Below are positions 8,498 to 16,319 of a stretch of DNA of 50,321 nt, piece after piece. Every line of letters begins with the position of its first letter. Within the stretch, counting starts at the first letter, position 1. The DNA comes from an uncultured Lachnospiraceae bacterium (lineage in GTDB: Bacteria; Bacillota; Clostridia; Lachnospirales; Lachnospiraceae). A model generated the notes under the pieces. That model did no database searches, was not told the DNA's origin, and was given only the letters and a program-made list of their open reading frames with translations. The DNA lies in contig CAJTOK010000024.1 in NCBI GenBank assembly GCA_910577825.1, positions 1 to 50,321 on the forward strand. The letters run 5' to 3'. The position numbers and the translations under genes are program-made.

Positions 8498-9364
8498 TTA
8501 TTTCCTGTCTTTATTTTTCCCTGTCTTAATATCCAGGCTGGTGAGCAGTTCCCTTACATCAATAAGCTTTTTATTTTTAGAAACAAATTTCATGGTTGGA
8601 AAAGCATCAAGTATACGCCTGTTTCCTGTAAATGGACGTTTTTTAAGGCGTTCTTCAATCTGTATAAGCCTGGCATCAGTGCCAAGGGCATCTTTTAATG
8701 AAGCTAGTTTCTGGTATATAGTTTCCTTTTTTATATTAAAATTAATGTTTTTAGATGAAATTATTTCATTTAGTGTTTTAAAACGTATATCCTGTAACTG
8801 GTTTTCAATTTCACTACGGAAGTTGTAAAGTGTTTCGAGCTGTTTGCTGAAGTTTATTGTAGTAAATACTGTATATATTAAATCGGCTGCTGATAATACA
8901 AGGGCAGCTGACAGCAGGTATTTTCCCTCTTTTTCCGGGATTAAATTAATTATTTTTATAACAAAGGGTTCTAAAAAATCAAATAAAAAAATTGACAGAA
9001 ATCCCCAGAACATTGAGGGGATAAGTGCCACCCTTCCCTGGAAGTTATATGGTTCATTAGAATAATCCCACCATTTGGCATGTGTAAGTTTCTCAAGAAC
9101 CAGTGCAGCAATATATTCTGCTGTAGTTGCAATAACCATGCCCAATATAAAAACCAGTGAAGGATGGGGCTCAAATGGCAGGAGCATTACATAAACAAGT
9201 GTTGCCCCTGTCCCATACAGAGGCAGTAAAGGGCCTGTTAAAACCCCCCTGTTAATAAATTTATGGTCCCTTATAGAAACAAATGTGCATTCATAAATCC
9301 AGCCAAAGAAGCTGAAAATATAAAAATTCATTAATATAAAATATGGTGTTAATCCTAAAATCAT
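8498..9364 (-). CDS. CmpB-type (PF06541-like) membrane protein
   Basis: A 288-residue membrane protein. The N-terminal part has about five helices and the conserved pattern FSFFGWIYE ... NRGVLTGPLLPLYGTGA, which matches the family labelled putative ABC-transporter type IV / CmpB. The last 110 residues are soluble, charged and probably coiled-coil. The function of this family is not established, despite the name. An upstream in-frame ATG (9376) exists, but GAGGAT lies 6 nt before the ATG at 9364, which is therefore the better start. It is transcribed alone, towards nrdD, and ends before the hairpin at 8380-8416. Confidence 0.75.
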   Translation of the reverse strand: MILGLTPYFILMNFYIFSFFGWIYECTFVSIRDHKFINRGVLTGPLLPLYGTGATLVYVMLLPFEPHPSLVFILGMVIATTAEYIAALVLEKLTHAKWWDYSNEPYNFQGRVALIPSMFWGFLSIFLFDFLEPFVIKIINLIPEKEGKYLLSAALVLSAADLIYTVFTTINFSKQLETLYNFRSEIENQLQDIRFKTLNEIISSKNINFNIKKETIYQKLASLKDALGTDARLIQIEERLKKRPFTGNRRILDAFPTMKFVSKNKKLIDVRELLTSLDIKTGKNKDRK

Positions 9365-9422
9365 AGATATCCTCATTTTTTGTTAATTCTGCATGTCTTT
9401 TTATAACAAGCTAGTAATTGTA

Positions 9423-9439
9423 AATCCAGCATAGCTGGA
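9423..9439. repeat. Short palindrome in a divergent intergenic region
   Basis: ATCCAGC-ATA-GCTGGAT, a 7-bp perfect stem, lies between the divergent CmpB-like gene and the small membrane protein gene (9365-9596). It could be an operator for either; nothing else identifies it. Confidence 0.35.
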
Positions 9440-9596
9440 TATGCAGTACCAGTATTAGATATATAAAAATATAATACACTTTGTGCTGGTGATTATCAAG
9501 CATGGAAATTATATTTTATGTATACAAAAAGTATTGTGTAAACTTCCATTTTGTGGTATGTTAATATAGATGTATTAGCAATACAGGAGGTGTAAA

Positions 9597-9977
9597 ATGG
9601 AAAAGCCTGGCGTAGATAAAATAATTGTTTTTTTAATAATAGCACTGTTACCGGTGTTTGCGCTTACAATTATACCAAAGATTTTATTAGGGATATTCCA
9701 GAGCAATATTGATTCTTTATTAAGTGACGGGTTTTACAAGGCAAGCATTATAACAGCAGCAGTAATATTTGTAATTATCCTTATATTATCTGCATATATA
9801 GCCATACAGCCATATATAGGCTGGGGCATTGCTTATGTATGTGGGATGCTTTATGGTATACTGCTGTTTGTAAAGCCAGGTGAAGAATTTAACAGCCTGA
9901 ACTTTTATATAATAGTTATTAGTTATGCAATAGATTTTGCAGTATTAATAGCTCTTTCCCTAATTAAGAAAAAATAG
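9597..9977 (+). CDS. Small membrane protein, unrecognised
   Basis: A 126-residue hydrophobic protein with about four membrane helices (near residues 8-30, 48-70, 72-92 and 100-122) and a lysine-rich cytoplasmic end (KKK). The ribosome site AGGAGGTG 6 nt before the ATG is excellent, which argues that the gene is real. No family or catalytic motif is recognised. It stands alone between a divergent membrane protein gene and the pckA promoter, so context gives no clue. Confidence 0.7.
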   Translation: MEKPGVDKIIVFLIIALLPVFALTIIPKILLGIFQSNIDSLLSDGFYKASIITAAVIFVIILILSAYIAIQPYIGWGIAYVCGMLYGILLFVKPGEEFNSLNFYIIVISYAIDFAVLIALSLIKKK

Positions 9978-9986
9978 GAATTTCCG

Positions 9987-10015
9987 TTGACTTTTTACCA
10001 TAAAAAATTTATACT
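9987..10015 (+). promoter_or_regulatory. pckA promoter
   Basis: TTGACT (9987-9992), a 17-bp spacer and TATACT (10010-10015): a strong vegetative promoter. Transcription would start near 10022, giving a leader of almost 120 nt. Confidence 0.8.
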
Positions 10016-10024
10016 TAGATAAAA

Positions 10025-10109
10025 ATGGCAATTATTACAGCTATATGCTATTTATTGCTGTAATAACCATTGTTTCAATAAACCCTGCCTTATTGGTTTA
10101 CATGGCAGG
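10025..10109 (+). promoter_or_regulatory. Structured 5' leader of pckA
   Basis: Two hairpins fit into the untranslated leader. The first pairs ATGG and TTATTACAGC (10025-10041, with a CAA bulge) with GCTGTAATAACCAT (10057-10070). The second pairs CCTGCC (10084-10089) with GGCAGG (10104-10109). The ribosome site GGGAGG follows. No U-tract follows the first stem, so it is not a plain terminator. Whether this is a regulatory RNA or only a stabilising structure cannot be told from one sequence. Confidence 0.5.
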
Positions 10110-10139
10110 ACAACTATATCACAGGGAGGTTTTAATAAA

Positions 10140-11840
10140 ATGGCAACAAAAGCTAATTACAAGTTAGAAGAAATTGGTGCTGGCAAAGTTGGTTTTTCAA
10201 AGACCCGTGCTATCATCGAAGGTGCTTTTTATGGCAACAATGTAGTAAAGGTAAATACTCTTAAAGAAGCTTATAACTTAGCAAAGAATACACCTGGTGC
10301 TATTGTTACAGATATGCCTGTATACAGAGGTGAGGAATTTGGGCTTGATACAGATGCCAAAGTTTTATTATTTAATGATGGCGCTGTAACAGGACGTTAT
10401 GCAGCAGCACGGCGCATCAAGGGATATCCTGGCGTTGATGAAGGCAAGCTTGACAAGGTAGTTATGGATGCTATCTATAAGACACGTTTTAAGAAGTTAT
10501 ACCATGCACAGGTATTTGTAGGACTTGACCCTGAATTTATGGTTAAGGCACACCTTCTTATCCCGGAAGGGGAAGAAATGCTTATGTACAACTGGATGCT
10601 TAACTTCCAGTATATGTCAGATGAGTATGTAAAGATGTACAAAGAATCTAAGCCGGTAGGGGATGGCAAAGAAGCTGATATCTATATTTTCTCTGACCCG
10701 CAGTGGGTTCCAGTGCCAGCCCCTGATGTTGACTACAGCTGTTTAAGTGACCCGCAGACCCTCTGTTATTTTGATACTAATGAAAACTGTGCAGCAATCC
10801 TTGGCATGAAGTATTTTGGTGAGCATAAGAAAGGCACACTTACAATGGCATGGGCTATTGCTAACAGGAATGGTTACGCATCATGCCATGGCGGGCAGAA
10901 AGAATATTCACTTCCAGATGGAAGGAAATATGTTGCATCAGTATTCGGCCTTTCAGGTTCAGGAAAGTCAACACTTACACATGCAAAGCATAATAACAAG
11001 TATGGTGAGAATGCAATTACTGTTCTCCATGATGACGCGTTTATCATTAATTCAGATACATGTGCATCAGTAGCACTTGAGCCGACATATTTTGACAAGA
11101 CAGCAGATTACCCTACAGGATGCCCTGATAACAAGTATCTCCTGACAGCCCAGAACTGTTCAGCTACAATGGATGAAGATGGTAAAATCCAGCTGGTTAC
11201 AGAGGATATCCGTAATGGCAATGGACGTGCTATTAAGTCCAAACTCTGGTCACCAAACCGTGTAGACAAGATTAATGAGCCTGTTAATTCAATTATCTGG
11301 ATTATGAAAGACCCTACAATACCTCCTGTAGTTAAGTTAAAGGGTTCAGCGCTTGCATCAGTTATGGGCGCTACGCTTGCTACAAAGACTTCTACAGCAG
11401 AACGTGTCGCAGCAGGTACAGATATGAATGCACTCCGTATTGTGCCATATGCTAACCCGTTCAGGACTTACCCTCTTGTAAATGACTATGACAAGTTCAA
11501 GAAGTTAGTAGAAGAGAAGAATGTTGACTGCTATATTGTTAATACAGGTGACTTTATGGGCAAAAAGGTACAGCCTAAAGATACACTTGGAATACTTGAA
11601 GCTATTGTGGAAGGCAAAGCAGAGTTTAAGAAGTGGGGCAATTTTGATGATATAGAAATTATGGAATGGGAAGGATTTGTTCCAGACCTTAATGATGCAG
11701 AATACAAGAATGCGTTAAAGAATGCTATGCAGAACCGTGTAGATGCCGTTAAGGGATTTGCTGGAAATAACAGCGGATATGATAAGCTTCCAGATGAAGC
11801 ACTTGCAGCAGTACAGAAACTTGTAGATGCTTTACAGTAA
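10140..11840 (+). CDS. pckA: Phosphoenolpyruvate carboxykinase (ATP)
   Basis: Interconverts oxaloacetate + ATP and phosphoenolpyruvate + CO2 + ADP. In anaerobic gut bacteria it often runs in the CO2-fixing direction towards succinate or propionate, or feeds gluconeogenesis. The protein has 566 residues, slightly longer than typical ATP-type enzymes (about 530-540). The P-loop GLSGSGKST lies at 270-278, and the metal/nucleotide segment VLHDDAFIINSD at about 295-306. Typical N-terminal substrate-site segments such as YHAQVFVG (121-128) are present. The gene uses a frequent-codon style and has a strong promoter, implying high expression. It is monocistronic, with a terminator directly after it. 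Confidence 0.95.
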   Translation: MATKANYKLEEIGAGKVGFSKTRAIIEGAFYGNNVVKVNTLKEAYNLAKNTPGAIVTDMPVYRGEEFGLDTDAKVLLFNDGAVTGRYAAARRIKGYPGVDEGKLDKVVMDAIYKTRFKKLYHAQVFVGLDPEFMVKAHLLIPEGEEMLMYNWMLNFQYMSDEYVKMYKESKPVGDGKEADIYIFSDPQWVPVPAPDVDYSCLSDPQTLCYFDTNENCAAILGMKYFGEHKKGTLTMAWAIANRNGYASCHGGQKEYSLPDGRKYVASVFGLSGSGKSTLTHAKHNNKYGENAITVLHDDAFIINSDTCASVALEPTYFDKTADYPTGCPDNKYLLTAQNCSATMDEDGKIQLVTEDIRNGNGRAIKSKLWSPNRVDKINEPVNSIIWIMKDPTIPPVVKLKGSALASVMGATLATKTSTAERVAAGTDMNALRIVPYANPFRTYPLVNDYDKFKKLVEEKNVDCYIVNTGDFMGKKVQPKDTLGILEAIVEGKAEFKKWGNFDDIEIMEWEGFVPDLNDAEYKNALKNAMQNRVDAVKGFAGNNSGYDKLPDEALAAVQKLVDALQ

Positions 11841-11864
11841 TTTCTTGTAATATTTACGCCATAG

Positions 11865-11908
11865 GAACTGTTATACTTAAAGATATCAGGTATAACAGTT
11901 CTTTTTTT
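11865..11908 (+). terminator. Intrinsic terminator of pckA
   Basis: GAACTGTTATAC (11865-11876) pairs perfectly with GTATAACAGTTC (11890-11901), followed by seven T residues. Confidence 0.95.
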
Positions 11909-11973
11909 CTTCCTTCTGCATAGGATTAAACATGCAGTCTTTATGTAATTCGGCGAGGGAAGGAGAAGGCATT

Positions 11974-12975
11974 ATGGATGACAAACTTGATGAAGTAATT
12001 AAAAGATATCCTGTAATAGTAAAATCTAAGCGCAGGATAAGGGGCGCTGTCCTTTTAGACACAGACAAAGGCATATATATGGCAAAGGCATATACATCAA
12101 GCATGAAGAGGCTTTTATTTGAAGAAAAGGTTAAAAAAGCATTAATTAATGCTGGTTATAATGACGTTGATTATGCAGTTGAAAATATTGATGGCGGGCT
12201 GCTTACAGATGATGGAAACGGGAATAAATGGCTGGTAAAAAGATGGTACAATGGTACAGAATGTGATATTAAAGATATTAAAAAAGTAGTGCTTGCATCA
12301 TCAAATATGGCAGTTATACATAAATTAATGGTTATAGGGGACAGGGACATGGAAATGCCTTCTGCAAGGGCAGGCAAATCAGACCTGGAAAGTATTTTCT
12401 GGCGCCATAACAGGGAAATAAAGAAGGTACATAATTATATCCGTGGCAAAAAGCAGAAAAATGAAATGGAAATATGCCTTCTTAATTCTTACAGGAATTT
12501 TTCAGAACAGGGAAGCATGGCAGAAGAGTTCTTAAAAGAAAGCGGCTATGGCAGTTTATATAGTGAAGCTCTGGAAAAGGGGACGGTGCTGCATGGCAGT
12601 TATAATTACCATAATATAATAGTATCAGATGGCAGGATTGTAACAACAAACTTTGAGAAGGCAGATATAGGGCTCCAGATAATTGACTTATATGATTTTA
12701 TAAGGAAGGTTATGGAGAAAAACGCATGGAACATGGAGATGGGGATAGAGGCAATAGAGGCTTACAGGAAAGAAAGGGAGCTGGGAGAGAGGGAACAGAA
12801 AGTCTTTTATGCACTTCTTCTATATCCTGAGAAATACTGGAAACTGGTTAATTTCTATTACAATGGCAAGAAATCGTGGATGTCTTCTAAAAATTATGAA
12901 AAACTGAAACGCATATGCAGCCAGGAACAGGAGCGCCATAAATTTCTTAAAGAATTAAAAAGGCTTTTAATTTAG
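11974..12975 (+). CDS. CotS-like spore coat protein with kinase fold
   Basis: A 333-residue soluble protein of the CotS/YutH group, which has an aminoglycoside-phosphotransferase-like kinase fold and is linked to the spore coat in Bacilli and Clostridia. Recognisable parts are the N-lobe Lys segment (MAKAYTS), the VLHGSYNYHNIIV catalytic-loop-like segment and the later DLYDFIRKVMEKN segment. The canonical HGD is changed to HGS, as is common in coat homologues, so kinase activity is doubtful. The start is the ATG at 11974, because AAGGAGAAGG lies just before it; an upstream ATG at 11932 lacks a ribosome site. Together with the YtvI-like protein at 46454 it hints that the organism forms spores. 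Confidence 0.75.
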   Translation: MDDKLDEVIKRYPVIVKSKRRIRGAVLLDTDKGIYMAKAYTSSMKRLLFEEKVKKALINAGYNDVDYAVENIDGGLLTDDGNGNKWLVKRWYNGTECDIKDIKKVVLASSNMAVIHKLMVIGDRDMEMPSARAGKSDLESIFWRHNREIKKVHNYIRGKKQKNEMEICLLNSYRNFSEQGSMAEEFLKESGYGSLYSEALEKGTVLHGSYNYHNIIVSDGRIVTTNFEKADIGLQIIDLYDFIRKVMEKNAWNMEMGIEAIEAYRKERELGEREQKVFYALLLYPEKYWKLVNFYYNGKKSWMSSKNYEKLKRICSQEQERHKFLKELKRLLI

Positions 12976-13048
12976 CTTTTCATGTAGTATAATGGTTAAG
13001 GGAATATTGCAGAATTTCCCGGAACACTTGTGATAAGGAGGAAGAACC

Positions 13049-14410
13049 ATGTTTTTTAACAGGTTTTATGGTAAAAAGACAGCAGTATTTATAATTTTTC
13101 TTATGGTTCTTATGGTATTTACATCATGCAGTGCCAGGAAACGTACCAGGACTAATGTAAATGTTACCAGGACATCAAAAGTACAAGATGAGAAGACACA
13201 TACAATGACAGGGGTTATTGTTAATGTGGACAGGGAGCTTGGGCAGGTTACAGTACGTGAACTTGAAAGTGATGTTGATACTATACTGGATTATAATGCA
13301 GTATCTGAAATTATAGATAAATACGGTGTGCAGATTACAGGGGATGAACTTAAGAACGGCCAGATAATGGCTGTAACATACAACACAGAAAATTCCAAAG
13401 TTGTTTCAATGAATATCCCAAAGGAAGTATGGGAGTACCAGGAGGTTGACAAGTTTTCATTTGATGGTGAGGAAAAATCTTTAAGCCTTGCAGGCAGGAA
13501 ATACCAGTATACTGACTGGACATATTTTTCATCACTGGATGGCAAAATACAGATGATGGAGCTGGATGACAGTGATATTATCACGGCAAGAGGCATAGGC
13601 ACTAAGGTATATTCTGTTACACGTACACAGGGGCATGGATATATAAGGCTTGTTAATTACAGCTATTTTACAGGCGGGACTGTAAATGTTGGCAACAAAG
13701 TTATACTTCCTGTAACTGAAAATATGCTTATTGTTGCCGGGGAGGGCTCATACCGTGTAACACTTAGCAAAGGCAGTACAAAGGCAGTGAAAAATGCTGT
13801 TGTAAAGGACGGGGCTGAAACAAAGCTTGATTTTAGTGAGTACAAGACAGAAGTAAAAAATGCAGGCAGCGTTACATTTAATATAGAGCCTTATGGGGCA
13901 GACCTGTATATTAATGGTTCTGCTGTTGATTACAGCAGCCCGGTTGCTTTAAATTACGGGGAATATAATATTAAAGTTGAAATGACCGGGTATACAACTT
14001 ATACAGGCGTGCTTGATGTTGAGAGGGCAGGGGATACAGTATATATTAATTTAATAGAAGAAAATGCCTCTGTGGGTTCACAGGCAGCTGCTCCAAAACC
14101 TTCAGCAAAAGCAGGGTCTTCAAAAAAAGATGATGGCAGTGGCAATAATGATAAAGATGATGATAATGTAACTACTAAAAAAATAGACAGTAACCATACA
14201 ATAACTGTTTCAGCACCAGACGGGGCGGAAGTTTATCTTGATAATGTTTATAAAGGGCTGGCACCATGCACTTTTACAAAAGTTATTGGTTCACAGACCA
14301 TTACATTAAGCAAACCAGGTTACCAGACAAAAAGCTACTCAGTAGATGTCCTGGATGATAATAAAAATGTTAAACTGGGTTTTTCTGAACTGGCAGAAGA
14401 CTCTGGTTAA
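13049..14410 (+). CDS. PEGA-domain lipoprotein
   Basis: A 453-residue predicted lipoprotein. A signal sequence (about 8-25) ends in a lipobox-like VFTSC. The body is beta-rich. Two PEGA-like domains are visible: one around 268-335 (VTFNIEPYGADLYINGSAVDY ... GYTTYTG) and one at the C-terminus, about 383-445 (ITVSAPDGAEVYLDNVYKG ... GYQTKSY). A low-complexity charged linker rich in Ser, Lys and Asp lies between them. PEGA domains are surface-associated modules without known catalysis, so a cell-envelope role is the only safe statement. A TATAAT at 12988-12993 and an AAGGAGGAAG ribosome site precede it. The pgcA gene follows after 41 nt and may be co-transcribed. Confidence 0.8.
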   Translation: MFFNRFYGKKTAVFIIFLMVLMVFTSCSARKRTRTNVNVTRTSKVQDEKTHTMTGVIVNVDRELGQVTVRELESDVDTILDYNAVSEIIDKYGVQITGDELKNGQIMAVTYNTENSKVVSMNIPKEVWEYQEVDKFSFDGEEKSLSLAGRKYQYTDWTYFSSLDGKIQMMELDDSDIITARGIGTKVYSVTRTQGHGYIRLVNYSYFTGGTVNVGNKVILPVTENMLIVAGEGSYRVTLSKGSTKAVKNAVVKDGAETKLDFSEYKTEVKNAGSVTFNIEPYGADLYINGSAVDYSSPVALNYGEYNIKVEMTGYTTYTGVLDVERAGDTVYINLIEENASVGSQAAAPKPSAKAGSSKKDDGSGNNDKDDDNVTTKKIDSNHTITVSAPDGAEVYLDNVYKGLAPCTFTKVIGSQTITLSKPGYQTKSYSVDVLDDNKNVKLGFSELAEDSG

Positions 14411-14451
14411 TATATTATAAATATAAAAAAACAAGAGGAGGATAATAATTA

Positions 14452-16185
14452 ATGGATTACAAAGAGGTTTATGAGGCATGGCTTGCCAATCCTTATTTTG
14501 ATGAGGAGACAAAGAAGGAACTTAAATCAATAGCTGGTGATGACAATGAGATTAAAGAGCGTTTTTACCAGGAACTGGAGTTTGGTACAGCAGGGCTGCG
14601 TGGTGTTATTGGTGCAGGCACAAACCGCATGAATATTTATACAGTGCGCAAAGCTACACAGGGTCTTGCTAATTACATTATTAAAGCTGGAAAGGCTGCA
14701 CAGGGTGTTGCCATTGCATTTGACTCACGCCATATGTCACCTGAATTTGCAGATGAATCTGCATTATGTCTTGCTGCTAATGGAATCAAGGCTTATGTAT
14801 TTGAATCATTAAGGCCTACACCAGAACTTTCCTATGCAGTAAGGGAATTAAAGTGTGTTGCCGGCATTAATATTACAGCAAGCCACAACCCGCCAGAATA
14901 TAATGGCTATAAGGTATACTGGGAGGATGGCGCACAGATTACACCTCCGCATGATACAGGCATTATGGCAGAGGTTAAGGCTGTTACAGATTATGCAGAT
15001 GTTAAGACAATGGACAAGCAGGAAGCAATATCCAAAGGCCTGTATGAACAGATTGGTGCAGCAATAGATGACAAGTATATCAGAGAACTTAAGAAACAGG
15101 TTATCCACTGGGACAGCATCAAGGAGATGGGAAGCAAGTTAAAGATAGTCTATACTCCTTTACATGGTACAGGAAACATTCCTGCAAGGCGTGTACTTAA
15201 GGAAATCGGTTTTGAAAATGTATATGTTGTGCCAGAACAGGAACTTCCAGATGGTGATTTCCCAACTGTAAGCTATCCAAACCCTGAAGCAGCAGAGGCC
15301 TTTGAACTGGCACTTAAACTTGCAAAGGAGAAAGATGCAGACCTTGTACTTGCAACTGACCCTGATGCAGACCGCCTTGGTGTATATGTAAAAGATACAA
15401 AGAGTGGTGAATATATCACACTTACAGGCAATATGTCAGGTTGCCTCCTTGCTGATTATGAGATTTCACAGATTAAGGAAACAAAGGGGCTTCCAGAAGA
15501 CGGCAAGCTTATTAAGACAATAGTTACATCAAATCTTGCAGATGCCATTGCAAAATATTATAATGTAGAACTGGTAGAGGTACTTACAGGATTTAAGTTT
15601 ATCGGACAGCAGATTCTTGGATTTGAAACAACAGGAAAAGGTTCATACCTGTTCGGCTTTGAGGAAAGTTATGGCTGCCTTATCGGCACACATGCCCGCG
15701 ACAAAGATGCTATTGTTGCAACTATGGCACTTTGCGAGGCTGCAGCTTACTATAAGACAAAGGATATGACTTTATGGGATGCCATGATTGCAATGTATGA
15801 AAGGTATGGCTACTATAAAGATGGTGTACAGTCAGTTACAATGAAGGGTATTGAAGGGCTTAATAAAATCCAGGAGATTATGGCACAGTTACGCAAAGAC
15901 CCTCCAAAGGAGATTAACGGCCATAAGGTGATTTCATTCCGTGACTACCAGGCAGATACAGCCAGGAATATAGAAACTGGCGAAGTCCAGCCTACAGGGC
16001 TTCCAAAGTCAAATGTACTTTACTTTGACATGCCAGATAATGTATGGATGTGTGTAAGGCCTTCCGGCACAGAACCTAAGATTAAATTCTACTATGGTGT
16101 TGTGGGAAGTTCACTTGATGATGCAGAACAGAAATCAGCAGATATGGCAAAGGCTGTTACAGACATGGTTGCCAAGATGCAGTAA
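14452..16185 (+). CDS. pgcA: Phosphoglucomutase / phosphosugar mutase
   Basis: An alpha-D-phosphohexomutase of 577 residues that interconverts glucose-1-phosphate and glucose-6-phosphate, linking glycolysis to glycogen and cell-wall precursors. All family motifs are present: phosphoserine loop TASHNPPEYNGYK (Ser144), metal loop DPDADR (303-308), sugar-specificity loop GFEESYG (about 402-408) and phosphate-binding loop RPSGTEPKIKFYYG near the C-terminus. The long form matches PgcA/YhxB of Firmicutes. glgB follows on the same strand, which supports a role in glycogen metabolism. The ribosome site GAGGAGG lies about 10 nt before the ATG. Confidence 0.93.
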   Translation: MDYKEVYEAWLANPYFDEETKKELKSIAGDDNEIKERFYQELEFGTAGLRGVIGAGTNRMNIYTVRKATQGLANYIIKAGKAAQGVAIAFDSRHMSPEFADESALCLAANGIKAYVFESLRPTPELSYAVRELKCVAGINITASHNPPEYNGYKVYWEDGAQITPPHDTGIMAEVKAVTDYADVKTMDKQEAISKGLYEQIGAAIDDKYIRELKKQVIHWDSIKEMGSKLKIVYTPLHGTGNIPARRVLKEIGFENVYVVPEQELPDGDFPTVSYPNPEAAEAFELALKLAKEKDADLVLATDPDADRLGVYVKDTKSGEYITLTGNMSGCLLADYEISQIKETKGLPEDGKLIKTIVTSNLADAIAKYYNVELVEVLTGFKFIGQQILGFETTGKGSYLFGFEESYGCLIGTHARDKDAIVATMALCEAAAYYKTKDMTLWDAMIAMYERYGYYKDGVQSVTMKGIEGLNKIQEIMAQLRKDPPKEINGHKVISFRDYQADTARNIETGEVQPTGLPKSNVLYFDMPDNVWMCVRPSGTEPKIKFYYGVVGSSLDDAEQKSADMAKAVTDMVAKMQ

Positions 16186-16219
16186 AAGATATTTTTACCA
16201 GGATTATTACAGGCTAATA

Positions 16220-16247
16220 TAAAGAGCTGCCGCATATGGTGGCTCTT
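16220..16247 (+). repeat. Hairpin between pgcA and glgB
   Basis: AAAGAGC and GCTCTTT arms enclose further G-U and G-C pairs (11 bp in all, loop GCATAT). No U-tract follows, so it is more likely an mRNA processing or stability element than a full terminator. Confidence 0.5.
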
Positions 16248-16319
16248 TACAGGTCTGGGGCAGTTTGTTTGATTGGCAAAATATTCGCAGTAATAAATTA
16301 ATTATACGGAGGAATGATA

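Noticed and set aside
13000..13025. Terminator between the CotS-like gene and the PEGA lipoprotein gene
   Set aside because: Only a 5-bp GGGAA/TTCCC stem without a U-tract; too weak to call.
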